From Pseudomonas putida (GTDB lineage Bacteria > Pseudomonadota > Gammaproteobacteria > Pseudomonadales > Pseudomonadaceae), in NCBI RefSeq assembly GCF_028682175.1, contig NZ_JANHKS010000020.1, positions 33,995 to 97,994 on the forward strand: a DNA stretch of 64,000 nt, read 5' to 3'. Numbering within the stretch: position 1 is the stretch's first letter; each line of letters begins with the position of its first letter. The position numbers and the translations under genes are program-made. Positions 26,006 through 36,115 of this stretch are shown piece by piece. The notes below the pieces were generated by a model that did not search any database, was not told the DNA's origin, and saw only the letters and a list, made by a program, of their open reading frames with translations.

Positions 26006-27406
26006 CTACGGCATTACCCGCCCTTTGCCCAGATGCTTGGCCTTGTACATCCACCGGTCGGCCTCGCGCATCAGTTCGTCCTGCTCCTTGCCGGAGCCGG
26101 GTTCGTACATCGCGAACCCCACGCTGGCATTGCTGCGGATCACGTCGCCCTTGATGATGATCGGCTCGCCAATGGCCGCCAGCAGTTTCTTCGCGACTTC
26201 CCGCGCTTCATCCGCACCCGGCACGATCCCTTCGAGAATCACGATGAACTCGTCTCCCGCCAGACGCACCAGGCTGTCGGTCCGTCGCACGCAGCTTTGC
26301 AGGCGCACGGCGATGGTACGCAGCAAGTCATCCCCCGCATCGTGGCCGTAGGTGTCGTTGATCCCTTTGAAACCATCCAGATCGATGAACATCAGCGCCA
26401 TTTGCAGCATCGAGCGGTCGGCACGGGCCTGGGCGATCGGCAGCAGCGCCTCCAGCGCACGGCGGTTGTACAGCCCGGTGAGCGCATCATGCCGGGCTTC
26501 CTGCTCGAGCTCCTTGCGCGCCTGAATGTTCTGGATGATGGAGATGAAGTATTCCAGATCCCCTTCGCCTGACAGCTTCTTGGTCACGCTCAGGTTGACC
26601 CACACCGAATTGCCGTCCTTGCGCAGGTAGCGCTTTTCCATCTGGTAATGATCGATCTTGCTGTCGATCAACTGCTGCAGATGCTCCATGTCGGTGTTCA
26701 GGTCGTCGGGGTGGGTGATGTCCTGAAAAGTCAGCAGTTCAAGCTCCGCTGCGCTGTAGCCGATGATTTCGCACAGCGCGCGGTTGACGTTGATCCAGCC
26801 ACCATCGGGCGCGACCAGGGCGATGCCCACCGACGCCAGTTCGAACATCGAGCGATAGCCGGCCTCACTGGCGCGGAACAGCGCCTCGGAGCGGTTGCGC
26901 TGCCTGCGCGCCAGCATCAGGTTTTCCCGCAGTTGCACCTCGCGGCTGACGATGTCGGCCAGGTCACGCAGGGTGTCGATTTCTTCCTGGGTCAGTTGCC
27001 GGGGCCGCTCGTCGATGGCGCACAGGGTGCCCACGGCAAAGCCCTTGCTGGTGCGGATCGGCACGCCGGCATAGAAGCGGATGTGCGGCGCGCCGGTCAC
27101 CAACTGGTTATCGCGAAAACGGTCGTCTTCGGCGGCGTCCGGTATCACCAACGGGGAGGTTTGCAGGATGGCGTGGGCGCAGAAGGCCATTTCCCGAGGC
27201 GTCTCGCTGGCCTCCAGCCCTTCGCGGGATTTGAACCACTGGCGGTCTTCATCCACCAGCGAAACCAGGGCAATGGGCACGTCGAGCACACGGGCGACCA
27301 GGCGGGTGATGCGGTCCAGCGAGGCCTCCGCTGGCGTGTCGAGGATTTCAAGATTGCGAAGCGCTTCGAGGCGCTCTGTTTCGTATGGAGGAGTGGGCGC
27401 TTTCAT
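26006..27406 (-). CDS. GAF-PAS-GGDEF diguanylate cyclase
   Basis: Soluble sensor enzyme of 466 residues. The N-terminal GAF domain (about 10-165) is followed by PAS/PAC (about 185-305; FELASVGIALVAPDGGWINVNRALCEIIGYS) and a GGDEF domain (about 310-466) with the active-site motif AGDEF, an accepted active variant of GGDEF. No EAL domain is present. It should make cyclic di-GMP from GTP, and c-di-GMP often controls pili and biofilm. The ATG at 27406 is chosen because GAF homology starts directly after it. Divergent from pstS. Confidence 0.9.
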   Translation of the reverse strand: MKAPTPPYETERLEALRNLEILDTPAEASLDRITRLVARVLDVPIALVSLVDEDRQWFKSREGLEASETPREMAFCAHAILQTSPLVIPDAAEDDRFRDNQLVTGAPHIRFYAGVPIRTSKGFAVGTLCAIDERPRQLTQEEIDTLRDLADIVSREVQLRENLMLARRQRNRSEALFRASEAGYRSMFELASVGIALVAPDGGWINVNRALCEIIGYSAAELELLTFQDITHPDDLNTDMEHLQQLIDSKIDHYQMEKRYLRKDGNSVWVNLSVTKKLSGEGDLEYFISIIQNIQARKELEQEARHDALTGLYNRRALEALLPIAQARADRSMLQMALMFIDLDGFKGINDTYGHDAGDDLLRTIAVRLQSCVRRTDSLVRLAGDEFIVILEGIVPGADEAREVAKKLLAAIGEPIIIKGDVIRSNASVGFAMYEPGSGKEQDELMREADRWMYKAKHLGKGRVMP

Positions 27407-27511
27407 ATATCGATGGGCCGGTCCTGAAAAGACTGACTGGAGTCTATACCGGGTGCCGGCAATGCGCACGGATCAGAGGCCCGCGCCCCGAAGGGTGCAC
27501 TCGGTTACTTC

Positions 27512-27531
27512 CTGTCATAAAAACGTTCTGT
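27512..27531 (+). promoter_or_regulatory. Possible Pho box upstream of pstS
   Basis: A perfect PhoB half-site CTGTCAT followed by AAAA is present, but the expected second half-site 11 bp on is degenerate; another CTGT occurs 16 bp downstream. PhoB control is plausible, not proven. Confidence 0.4.
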
Positions 27532-27588
27532 TTACTGTGATCCCATTGAGACATCACACCCGAATCGTTCGATCACAGGAAAACATTC

Positions 27589-28623
<1,035 letters not shown>

Positions 28624-28638
28624 ACCGCAGATTGACCA

Positions 28639-28665
28639 GGTGAGCGCAGAAACCCTGCGCTCACC
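28639..28665. terminator. Inverted repeat between pstS and convergent gene
   Basis: A perfect 11-bp inverted repeat (GGTGAGCGCAG, loop AAACC, CTGCGCTCACC) 16 bases after the pstS stop, overlapping the end of the convergent small gene. No T run follows, so it is probably a stabiliser or weak bidirectional terminator. Confidence 0.5.
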
Positions 28666-28942
28666 GCCCAGACAATCGGTCGAGCAACGCGCTCTTCTCT
28701 TCCAGCACTGCGGACTTCCTGGCGATTTCCGCGCGTGCCTGCTCGATGCGCGAGCGCCCTGCCTCCACCGCAGCCTCGTGGGAATCAAACAGGCTGTCTG
28801 GTGCGTACCATTTGCCCTTGATGGAGCGGTCGTTCTGGCCGTCCGCCGTAGGGCCGACCAATTCGACTTCAAGCACGACGAAGCTGCGGGTCAACACCCA
28901 GGCGGTGTAGGGATAGCTGCGGATGTTTCTGCTGTGCCTCAT
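28661..28942 (-). CDS. Conserved hypothetical protein with coiled-coil C-terminus
   Basis: 93 residues. The N-terminal half (SYPYTAWVLTRSFVVLEVELVG...GKWYAPDSLFDSHEAA) looks beta-rich. The last 40 residues (SRIEQARAEIARKSAVLEEKSALLDRL) form a clear coiled coil. It is convergent with pstS, and its stop lies inside the shared hairpin. I do not recognise a named family; reality of the gene is supported by composition and frame. Confidence 0.6.
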   Translation of the reverse strand: MRHSRNIRSYPYTAWVLTRSFVVLEVELVGPTADGQNDRSIKGKWYAPDSLFDSHEAAVEAGRSRIEQARAEIARKSAVLEEKSALLDRLSGR

Positions 28943-29130
28943 GGTGGTGTCTCATTGATGAGGTTTTCTGCGTGATAGACGCCTCGCAAGCAGGCGAAGC
29001 CGTCGAATGGCTGCCAATGATACCTAGCGCTGTATATATTTTCATATAGCGAAAAGCGGCAGAATGCCAGGCAGTGCCGCCATCAACGGCGCAAAGGCTA
29101 ACGGGTGCGGGGATTGAAAAGCCGGAAACG

Positions 29131-29160
29131 AAAAAAGGCGCCCCGAAGGACGCCTTTTTT
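29131..29160 (-). terminator. Terminator of the tRNA operon
   Basis: AAAAAAGGCG, 10-base loop, CGCCTTTTTT. It has T runs on both strands, so it works both ways, and lies about 60 bases beyond the last tRNA-Pro on the minus strand. Confidence 0.8.
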
Positions 29161-29222
29161 GTTGGCTCAGCGCGAGTGGCGCTGTGACCTTGTTTTCTAC
29201 CCGGATACAGCCTGGGCGAAAA

Positions 29223-29299
29223 TGGTCGGGGTAAGGGGATTCGAACTCCTGACATCCTGCTCCCAAAGCAGGCGCGCTACCGGACTGCGCTATACCCCG
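29223..29299 (-). tRNA. tRNA-Pro (anticodon TGG), last of four
   Basis: 77-base cloverleaf CGGGGTATAGCGCAG...TTACCCCGACCA on the minus strand with loop TTTGGGA and encoded CCA. Identical in sequence to the copy at 29477-29553. Confidence 0.97.
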
Positions 29300-29394
29300 G
29301 TGTTACAAAAATACGCCCCTTGGGGCGTATTTCAAGCGGGTGACGCAACTGACGTCACTCCCTAAGATTCAACCCGATGAAGCCAGGCCAAAAA

Positions 29395-29470
29395 TGGTGG
29401 GTCGTGTAGGATTCGAACCTACGACCAATTGGTTAAAAGCCAACTGCTCTACCAACTGAGCTAACGACCC
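29395..29470 (-). tRNA. tRNA-Lys (anticodon TTT)
   Basis: 76-base cloverleaf GGGTCGTTAGCTCAG...ACACGACCCACCA on the minus strand, anticodon loop CTTTTAA, CCA encoded. It sits between the two identical tRNA-Pro copies. Confidence 0.97.
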
Positions 29471-29476
29471 AAAAAA

Positions 29477-29553
29477 TGGTCGGGGTAAGGGGATTCGAAC
29501 TCCTGACATCCTGCTCCCAAAGCAGGCGCGCTACCGGACTGCGCTATACCCCG
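29477..29553 (-). tRNA. tRNA-Pro (anticodon TGG), second of four
   Basis: Same 77-base sequence as 29223-29299, including CCA. Only 6 bases separate it from tRNA-Lys, so all four are processed from one precursor. Confidence 0.97.
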
Positions 29554-29573
29554 ACGGTACTACTTCTGGAAAT

Positions 29574-29649
29574 TGGCTCCGTGACCAGGACTCGAACCTG
29601 GGACCCAATGATTAACAGTCATTTGCTCTACCGACTGAGCTATCACGGA
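29574..29649 (-). tRNA. tRNA-Asn (anticodon GTT), first of four
   Basis: 76-base cloverleaf TCCGTGATAGCTCAG...GTCACGGAGCCA on the minus strand, anticodon loop CTGTTAA, CCA encoded. It is the promoter-proximal gene of the Asn-Pro-Lys-Pro operon. Confidence 0.97.
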
Positions 29650-29805
29650 ACTATTCAATTTCAGATGCAGCGTTTGACGCGCTTCGATACAACAAATTCA
29701 GTACTTCTTTGCGAAACGAATCCCGCACCTACTGCCCTGAATCTACTGCATTTTCAGCCTCTTCGACCTGTCTGCATCGCTGCGTTCACGTCTCTGAGGC
29801 GCGCT

Positions 29806-29833
29806 ATTCTACATTCCCAGAAACAGGTGTCAA
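29806..29833 (-). promoter_or_regulatory. Promoter of the tRNA operon
   Basis: On the minus strand a perfect TTGACA is followed after 16 bases by TAGAAT and then a GC-rich discriminator (GCGCGCC), as is typical of stringently controlled stable-RNA promoters. The leader to tRNA-Asn would be about 150 bases. The rest of the 358-base gap to clpB holds only a REP and the clpB terminator. Confidence 0.8.
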
Positions 29834-29931
29834 CCCTCTAAATTGCTTTTAATCCAATGATTTGCAACTTTTTTTCGAGAAGGCCTCCTGGCCGCAAAAA
29901 ACAGGTCCGAGACAAGCGCAGATCTTGTCCG

Positions 29932-29954
29932 TTGCAGCACGGCTTGCCGGCGGG
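29932..29954. repeat. Single REP (half of a REPIN)
   Basis: One arm GTTGCAGCACGGCTTGCCGG with a changed first base group and no partner arm, next to the clpB terminator. Confidence 0.7.
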
Positions 29955-29958
29955 CAAT

Positions 29959-29985
29959 AAAAAGGGCGCCCATCAGGAGCGCCCT
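29959..29985 (-). terminator. Terminator of clpB
   Basis: On the minus strand AGGGCGC, a 9-base loop, GCGCCCTTTTTATT, about 22 bases after the clpB stop. Confidence 0.85.
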
Positions 29986-30007
29986 CGTCTTTCTATATAG
30001 AAGCCAA

Positions 30008-32572
30008 TCAGACGAACGCGATCTCGTCGTCCACTACCGTGCCCTTGATGCTGGTGCCTGGCATGAAGCTGCCCGACAGGATCAACTGCGCCAGCGGGTT
30101 TTCGATCCAGCGCTGGATCGCACGCTTAAGTGGCCGTGCGCCATACACCGGGTCGTAACCCACCGCGATCAGTTTCTCCAGCGCCTCAGGCGCCAGTTCA
30201 AGGCTCAGGTCACGCTCGGCCAGACGCTGGCGCAGACGGCCCAGCTGGATCTCGGTAATGCCCGCGATCTGGTCATGGCCCAGCGGCTCGAAGATCACCA
30301 CTTCGTCGACCCGGTTGATGAACTCCGGACGGAAATGCGTCGTCAGGGCGTCCATCACAGCAGCACGCTGCGCCTCGCGATCACCCACCAGCTCCTGGAT
30401 GCGTGCAGAGCCCAGGTTGGAGGTCATGACGATCACCGTGTTGCGGAAATCGACAGTGCGGCCGTGGCTGTCGGTCAGGCGACCATCTTCGAGCACCTGC
30501 AACAGAATGTTGAAGACGTCCGGATGGGCCTTCTCGACCTCGTCCAGCAGGATTACCGAATACGGCTTGCGACGCACCGCCTCGGTCAGGTAGCCGCCCT
30601 CTTCATAGCCGACGTAGCCCGGTGGCGCACCGATCAGCCGTGCCACGGAATGCTTCTCCATGAACTCGGACATGTCGATGCGCACCATCGCCTCTTCGAT
30701 GTCGAACAGGAACTCCGCCAGCGCCTTGCACAGCTCGGTCTTGCCCACGCCGGTCGGGCCCAGGAACATGAACGAGCCGCTGGGGCGATTCGGGTCGGAC
30801 AACCCGGCACGGGAACGACGCACGGCGTTGGAAACCGCCACCACGGCCTCGTTCTGCCCGATCACCCGCTCATGCAGCAGGCTTTCCATCTTCAGCAGCT
30901 TGTCGCGCTCGCCCTCGAGCATCTTCGACACAGGAATGCCGGTCCACTTGGAAACCACCTCGGCGATTTCTTCCTCGGTCACCTTGCTGCGCAGCAACTG
31001 GTTCTCAGGCTTGCCGTGCTGGTCGACCATCTGCAGGCTGCGCTCCAGATCCGGAATCACCCCGTATTGCAGCTCGGCCATGCGATTGAGGTCGCCACGG
31101 CGGCGCGCCGCTTCCAGCTCCTGACGGGACTGTTCAATCTTCTGCTGGATCTGCGCAGAACCTGTGACCTCGGCTTTTTCCGAAGTCCAGATCTCTTCCA
31201 GATCGGCGTACTCACGCTCCAGACGGATGATTTCTTCCTGGAGTTTTTCGAGGCGCTTGATCGCGGGCTCGTCGTCTTCCTTCTTCAGCGCCTGGGATTC
31301 AACCTTGAGCTGAATCAGACGGCGTTCGAGGCGGTCCAGCACTTCGGGCTTGGAGTCGATCTCCATGCGAATGCGGCTGGCGGCTTCGTCAATCAGGTCG
31401 ATGGCCTTGTCCGGCAGTTGCCGGTCAGTGATGTAGCGATGGCTGAGCTTGGCCGCCGCGATGATCGCGCCGTCGGTGATCGCCACCTTGTGGTGGACCT
31501 CGTAGCGCTCCTTGAGGCCACGCAGGATCGCAATGGTGTCCTCTTCGCTCGGCTCGTCCACCAGCACTTTCTGGAAGCGCCGCTCGAGGGCCGCATCCTT
31601 CTCTATATATTGGCGGTATTCGTTGAGGGTCGTGGCGCCCACGCAATGCAGCTCGCCACGGGCCAGCGCCGGCTTGAGCATGTTGCCGGCGTCCATCGAA
31701 CCCTCAGCCTTGCCCGCGCCGACCATTGTGTGCAGCTCGTCGATGAACAGGATGATCTGGCCTTCCTGCTTGGACAGCTCGTTGAGCACGGCCTTCAGGC
31801 GCTCTTCGAACTCACCGCGGAACTTGGCACCGGCGATCAGCGCGCCCATGTCCAGGGACAGCAGACGCTTGCCGCGCAGGCCGTCAGGCACTTCGCCATT
31901 GATGATGCGCTGGGCGAGACCCTCGGCAATGGCGGTCTTACCCACCCCAGGCTCACCGATCAGTACCGGGTTGTTCTTGGTCCGACGCTGCAACACCTGG
32001 ATGGTGCGGCGAATCTCGTCGTCACGGCCGATCACCGGGTCGAGCTTGCCGTCCTCGGCTCGCTTGGTCAGGTCGACGGTGTATTTGTCCAGCGCCTGGC
32101 GTGACTCTTCGGCGTTCGGGTCGTTGACCGCATCGCCGCCGCGAAGGTTGCTGATGGCGTTTTCCAGCGCCTTCTTGCTCACGCCCTGACCGAGCAGCAG
32201 CTTGCCCAGCTTGCTGTTCTCGTCCATGGCGGCTAGCAACACCAGCTCGCTGGAGATGAACTGGTCGCCCTTCTGCTGGGCCAGACGGTCGGCCTGGTTG
32301 AGCAGGCGCGCCAGATCCTGCGACATGTTGACGTCGCCGGTAGGGTTTTGAATTTTCGGCAGTTGGTCCAGCTCCTTGCTCAACGCCTTGCGCAGGCTGT
32401 TGATGTCGAAGCCGACCTGCAGCAGCAGGGGTTTGATCGAACCACCCTGCTGTTCGAGCAGCGCCTGCATCAGGTGCGCAGGCTCGATGGCGGGATGGTC
32501 CATGCCCACCGCCAGGGATTGGGAATCAGATAAAGCGAGCTGTAATTTGCTGGTTAAACGGTCAATACGCAT
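30008..32572 (-). CDS. clpB: ATP-dependent disaggregase ClpB
   Basis: HSP100 chaperone of 854 residues that, with DnaK, resolves protein aggregates. Order: N-domain (1-145), AAA1 with Walker A GEPGVGKT near 205, a long coiled-coil middle domain (about 400-525, [21 protein letters not shown] and following), AAA2 with Walker A GPTGVGKT near 605, and a C-terminal domain. Middle-domain presence separates ClpB from ClpA. AAGG lies 6 bases upstream of the ATG. Heat-shock promoter upstream. Length is normal. Confidence 0.98.
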   Translation of the reverse strand: MRIDRLTSKLQLALSDSQSLAVGMDHPAIEPAHLMQALLEQQGGSIKPLLLQVGFDINSLRKALSKELDQLPKIQNPTGDVNMSQDLARLLNQADRLAQQKGDQFISSELVLLAAMDENSKLGKLLLGQGVSKKALENAISNLRGGDAVNDPNAEESRQALDKYTVDLTKRAEDGKLDPVIGRDDEIRRTIQVLQRRTKNNPVLIGEPGVGKTAIAEGLAQRIINGEVPDGLRGKRLLSLDMGALIAGAKFRGEFEERLKAVLNELSKQEGQIILFIDELHTMVGAGKAEGSMDAGNMLKPALARGELHCVGATTLNEYRQYIEKDAALERRFQKVLVDEPSEEDTIAILRGLKERYEVHHKVAITDGAIIAAAKLSHRYITDRQLPDKAIDLIDEAASRIRMEIDSKPEVLDRLERRLIQLKVESQALKKEDDEPAIKRLEKLQEEIIRLEREYADLEEIWTSEKAEVTGSAQIQQKIEQSRQELEAARRRGDLNRMAELQYGVIPDLERSLQMVDQHGKPENQLLRSKVTEEEIAEVVSKWTGIPVSKMLEGERDKLLKMESLLHERVIGQNEAVVAVSNAVRRSRAGLSDPNRPSGSFMFLGPTGVGKTELCKALAEFLFDIEEAMVRIDMSEFMEKHSVARLIGAPPGYVGYEEGGYLTEAVRRKPYSVILLDEVEKAHPDVFNILLQVLEDGRLTDSHGRTVDFRNTVIVMTSNLGSARIQELVGDREAQRAAVMDALTTHFRPEFINRVDEVVIFEPLGHDQIAGITEIQLGRLRQRLAERDLSLELAPEALEKLIAVGYDPVYGARPLKRAIQRWIENPLAQLILSGSFMPGTSIKGTVVDDEIAFV

Positions 32573-32644
32573 TGGTCACCTTCCTAATGGGCAGGCCGGA
32601 GCAATGAACACACCTTAATAAAGAAAACCTGCCAGATAGCCCTT

Positions 32645-32672
32645 AGATGTGGCCGATTGCACAGGATTCAAG
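32645..32672 (-). promoter_or_regulatory. Sigma-32 heat-shock promoter of clpB
   Basis: The minus strand reads CTTGAA, 14 bases, CCACATCT, matching RpoH consensus CTTGAA-N13-17-CCCCATNT at all but one defined base of the -10. It lies about 73 bases upstream of the clpB ATG. Confidence 0.8.
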
Positions 32673-32756
32673 CGGTGAGTGCTTGACAGAGATCAATTTA
32701 GCTTGTTGGCGGGGAATTTGAAGCAGCAATGGCCTCTTCGCAACTTGCGCGCATCC

Positions 32757-32848
32757 CTGTAGGAGTGAGCTTGCTCGCGATGGCGTTTGTTCATTCAGTG
32801 TTGTGGGGACTGATCTTGTGCTATCGCGAGCAAGCTCACTCCTACAGG
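32757..32848. repeat. REPIN (GAGTGAGCTTGCTCGCGA type)
   Basis: Inverted arms CTGTAGGAGTGAGCTTGC and complement between the divergent clpB promoter and the end of pgeF. Confidence 0.85.
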
Positions 32849-32866
32849 ATCACGCCAGGCGTGCGG

Positions 32867-33604
32867 CTACTGCTCGATCCACACCAAGGACGCAAAACGC
32901 CCGGTGCGTGCGCCGCGGCGATAGGAGAAGAAACGCTCGTCGTTGTAGGTCGACCAGCCGCCGCCGTACACCGCCGTGACGCCGTGGGCTGCCAGGCGCA
33001 AACGCGCCAGTTGGTAGATATCGGCCATGAACTTGCCGGCATTGACGCTCGGCACAAAGGCTTCTGCCGTATCAGGATGGGTGGCCATGAAGGCATCGCG
33101 CACTTCCGGGCCGACTTCAAAGGCTTGCGGACCGATGGACGGGCCGAGCCAGACCAGAATGTCCGAAGGAGTATCAGCAAAGCTGTCCACCGTCGCCTCC
33201 AGCACACCCGCCGCCAGCCCCCGCCACCCGGCGTGGGCCGCCGCAACCTGGGTGCCCTGGCGATTGCAGAACAGCGCAGGCAGGCAATCGGCCGTCATGA
33301 TGGTGCAGGCAACGCCCGGGATCTTGCTCCAGCTGGCATCAGCCTGCATTACCTGGCCCGGCGTGGCCTGAACCACATCAATGCCGTGTACCTGTTTCAG
33401 CCAGGCGGGCTGTACGTTCAGCCGGGAGGTCAGCAGCGAACGGTTGTGGGCAACCGCGGCTGGATCGTCATCGACGTGATCGCCCAGGTTGAAGCTGTCG
33501 AATGGCGCGACGCTGACGCCGCCCGCTCGCGTCGTGACGCACGCCTTGATGCCGACCGGCGCAGGCCAGTCGGGAGTCAGCCATTGCGTCACGAAGTCAC
33601 TCAT
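32867..33604 (-). CDS. pgeF: Peptidoglycan editing factor PgeF (YfiH, laccase-domain protein)
   Basis: 245-residue DUF152/laccase-domain protein. The conserved metal-binding segments are visible: QVHGIDVV, TADCLPALFCN and AAHAGWRGLAAGVLE. Family members have been described as multicopper oxidases, purine nucleoside phosphorylases, and in E. coli as an editor that removes wrong amino acids from UDP-MurNAc precursors. Its start overlaps the rluD stop by ATGA, the conserved rluD-yfiH pairing. Confidence 0.92.
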   Translation of the reverse strand: MSDFVTQWLTPDWPAPVGIKACVTTRAGGVSVAPFDSFNLGDHVDDDPAAVAHNRSLLTSRLNVQPAWLKQVHGIDVVQATPGQVMQADASWSKIPGVACTIMTADCLPALFCNRQGTQVAAAHAGWRGLAAGVLEATVDSFADTPSDILVWLGPSIGPQAFEVGPEVRDAFMATHPDTAEAFVPSVNAGKFMADIYQLARLRLAAHGVTAVYGGGWSTYNDERFFSYRRGARTGRFASLVWIEQ

Positions 33605-34563
33605 CCGATGAACGCCTCGCGATCCTGCTTGAGCAGCGACAGCAGCCAGACGAAATCATCCGGCAGCGGCGACTCCCAGCTCATCCGTTGACCGGTCGTC
33701 GGATGATCCAGCTCCAGGAAGCGCGCGTGCAGCGCCTGGCGGGGGAAGTTCTTCAAGGATTCGACCATCGTCACGCTGGCCGCAGGCGGAATGCGGAAGC
33801 GGCCGCCGTAGGCCGGATCGCCCACCAGCGGGAAATTGATGTGCGCCATGTGTACGCGAATCTGGTGGGTACGGCCGGTTTCCAGCTTGACCCGCACATG
33901 GGTGTGGGAGCGGAAACGCTCCAGCACGCGATAGTGGCTGACGGCTGGCTTGCCGCCTTCCATTACCGCCATGCGCTGGCGCTGCTGGCCGTGACGCCCG
34001 ATCGGCGCGTTGATCTTGCCGCCGGCGGTCACCACGCCGATCACGATGCACTCGTAGATCCGGCTGACGCTGCGCGCCTGCAACTGGGTGACCAGTTGGG
34101 TCTGCGCCTGAATGGTCTTGGCCACCACCATAAGGCCGGTGGTGTCCTTGTCCAGACGGTGCACGATGCCGGCACGCGGGACGTTGATGATGTCCGGCAC
34201 GTGGTGCAGCAAGGCGTTGAGCAGGGTGCCATCAGCGTGGCCTGCCGCCGGATGCACGACCAGCCCGGCCGGTTTGTTGATGACCAGAATCTGGTCGTCT
34301 TCATAGACGATATCCAGTTCGATGTCCTGCGCCACCCACTCTCCCTGAGCTTCCTGCTCGGCCTGCAGAAGCAGAACGGCACCGCCATGAACGATGTCAC
34401 GCGGGCGCAGAACGCCTCCGTCCACGGTCAGGCGGCCGTCTTTGATCCAGGCGGAAAGGCGCGAGCGCGAGTGCTCGGCGAAGAGTTGGGCGGCGACCTG
34501 GTCGAGGCGTTGACCGCCCAATTCGGACGGCACCTCTGCGCGAAGTTCAATGATCTCAGACAT
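33601..34563 (-). CDS. rluD: 23S rRNA pseudouridine(1911/1915/1917) synthase RluD
   Basis: 320-residue RluA-family enzyme that modifies helix 69 of 23S rRNA. An S4 domain (SRLSAWIKDGRLTVDG) at about 30-80 precedes the catalytic domain, with the catalytic Asp in GIVHRLDKDTTGLMVVAKT and the KPAGLVVHP motif before it. The ATG at 34563 is chosen because MSEIIELRAEVP matches the family start; the upstream in-frame GTG adds seven unlikely residues. Divergent from bamD. Confidence 0.95.
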   Translation of the reverse strand: MSEIIELRAEVPSELGGQRLDQVAAQLFAEHSRSRLSAWIKDGRLTVDGGVLRPRDIVHGGAVLLLQAEQEAQGEWVAQDIELDIVYEDDQILVINKPAGLVVHPAAGHADGTLLNALLHHVPDIINVPRAGIVHRLDKDTTGLMVVAKTIQAQTQLVTQLQARSVSRIYECIVIGVVTAGGKINAPIGRHGQQRQRMAVMEGGKPAVSHYRVLERFRSHTHVRVKLETGRTHQIRVHMAHINFPLVGDPAYGGRFRIPPAASVTMVESLKNFPRQALHARFLELDHPTTGQRMSWESPLPDDFVWLLSLLKQDREAFIG

Positions 34564-34714
34564 GCTCAAACTAGGAGGTGGCACTGGCCTTTGGTTTCGG
34601 CTGTGCGCTTGTGGTTAAATACGGCGTCTTTTGTCCCGGGGGTTCCACGGGGCGCCCATCATAACAGGACGGTCCTGCGCAAGACAGCAGGCCGTTATAG
34701 GGACGCAAGCCGCC

Positions 34715-35731
34715 ATGCAAGTGAAACACCTGCTGCTGATAGCCATCCTCGGACTTACCGCTGCCTGTTCTTCGAAGAAAGAAGTCATCGACGAAAACCT
34801 CAGTGAAGTCGAGCTGTACCAGCAGGCGCAGGCCGACCTGGACAACAACAGCTACAACAGCGCGAGCGAAAAACTCAAGGCGCTGGAATCGCGCTATCCG
34901 TTCGGTCGCTACGCCGACCAGGCGCAGCTGGAGCTGATCTACGCCAACTACAAGAACGGTGAGCCTGAGGCCGCGAAATCCGCAGCCGAGCGTTTCATCC
35001 GCCTGCACCCCCAGCACCCGAACGTCGACTACGCCTACTACCTCAAGGGCCTGACCTCGTTCGACCAGGACGTGGGCATCATTGCGCGCTTCCTGCCGCT
35101 GGACCAGACCAAGCGTGACCCGGGCGCCGCCCGTGACTCGTACAACGAGTTCGCACAGCTGACCAGCCGCTATCCGAACAGCCGCTACGCGCCGGACGCC
35201 AAGCAACGCATGATCTACCTGCGTAACCTGCTGGCGGCCTATGAAATCCACGTGGCCGACTACTACCTGACCCGTCAGGCCTATGTCGCCGCCGTGAACC
35301 GTGGCCGCTACGTGGTGGAAAACTTCCAGGAAACCCCATCGGTCGGCGACGGCCTGGCGGTCATGGTCGAAGGCTATCAGCGTCTGCACCTGGACGACCT
35401 GGCCGACACCAGCCTGCAAGTCCTGAAAGCCAACTACCCGGATCACCCGCAACTGGCCGATGGCAAGTTCGAAGCCCGTACCCCGGATCCTGACAACCGT
35501 TCGTGGCTGTCCAAGGCCACCCTGGGCCTGATCGAGAGCCGTCCGCCGCTGCCGCCGGGAGAAACCCGCGCCAACCAGGACGTGATCAAGCAGTACCAGG
35601 ACGCCAAGGACGCCATCCCGGCCGACCTGCTGCCTGAAAACCAGACGGAAGAGCCGAAGAACGACGACGCGGACGGCACCCCGAAAAGCCGCTCGATCTT
35701 CAGCTACATGACCTTCGGCCTGTTCGACTGA
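34715..35731 (+). CDS. bamD: Outer-membrane assembly lipoprotein BamD
   Basis: 338-residue lipoprotein of the BAM complex, essential for inserting beta-barrel proteins. The signal peptide ends in a lipobox LTAAC with Cys18. Five TPR-like repeats follow (for example [21 protein letters not shown] and [16 protein letters not shown]). The acidic C-terminal tail (about 300-338) extends beyond E. coli BamD, as in other pseudomonads. Divergent from rluD; closed by a terminator. Confidence 0.96.
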   Translation: MQVKHLLLIAILGLTAACSSKKEVIDENLSEVELYQQAQADLDNNSYNSASEKLKALESRYPFGRYADQAQLELIYANYKNGEPEAAKSAAERFIRLHPQHPNVDYAYYLKGLTSFDQDVGIIARFLPLDQTKRDPGAARDSYNEFAQLTSRYPNSRYAPDAKQRMIYLRNLLAAYEIHVADYYLTRQAYVAAVNRGRYVVENFQETPSVGDGLAVMVEGYQRLHLDDLADTSLQVLKANYPDHPQLADGKFEARTPDPDNRSWLSKATLGLIESRPPLPPGETRANQDVIKQYQDAKDAIPADLLPENQTEEPKNDDADGTPKSRSIFSYMTFGLFD

Positions 35732-35758
35732 TTCAGTCGCAGCCCCTGAGTCACTGAG

Positions 35759-35784
35759 AAAGAGGTCCTACGGGACCTCTTTTT
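35759..35784 (+). terminator. Terminator of bamD
   Basis: AGAGGTCC, loop TACG, GGACCTCTTTTT, an ideal hairpin about 30 bases after the bamD stop. Confidence 0.9.
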
Positions 35785-35875
35785 CGTTTCTGACACGCCA
35801 AGGCGCCGTAGACGACTGTGCGCCCGCCAGTGCCTTGGCTAAACTGCGGCATCCTCACTCAATAAGCTGGTAGAC

Positions 35876-36115
35876 ATGATTCGCTTGATTATGTGGGTCG
35901 CCCTGATCTGGTTGGCGATCTGGTTCTTCAAACGCGTGACCAAACGCCCTGCGCCCCGACCACGGCCTGCCGCGCCGCCCATCGATGCCGCGCCCATGGT
36001 GCGCTGTGCCCAGTGCGGCGTGCACCTGCCCCGTGACCGCGCGCTGAGCCAGAACGAACAGTGGTACTGCACCGAAGCCCACCGGCTACAGGGCCCGGCA
36101 GCACGTGACCGCTGA
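35876..36115 (+). CDS. PP0621-like small membrane protein with zinc-binding Cys motif
   Basis: 79 residues. One N-terminal transmembrane helix (MIRLIMWVALIWLAIWFFKR), a Pro/Arg/Ala-rich linker (about 22-40), and a small CAQCGVHLPRD...YCTEAH Cys/His cluster that may bind zinc. It overlaps the pilS start by 11 bases, so translation is probably coupled. It lies before pilS in pseudomonads, but a role in pilus control is unproven. Confidence 0.8.
   Translation: MIRLIMWVALIWLAIWFFKRVTKRPAPRPRPAAPPIDAAPMVRCAQCGVHLPRDRALSQNEQWYCTEAHRLQGPAARDR

Noticed and set aside
29026..29045. LexA-like CTGTATATATTTTCATATAG
   Set aside because: Lacks the ACAG half needed for a LexA box; AT-rich near-palindrome only.
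29105..29841. Two short plus-strand frames beginning with MVGVRGFELLTSCSQ-type sequence
   Set aside because: These are antisense translations of the tRNA-Pro genes, a common false annotation.
30275..32104. 609-codon plus-strand frame opposite clpB
   Set aside because: Shadow of clpB; no family features.
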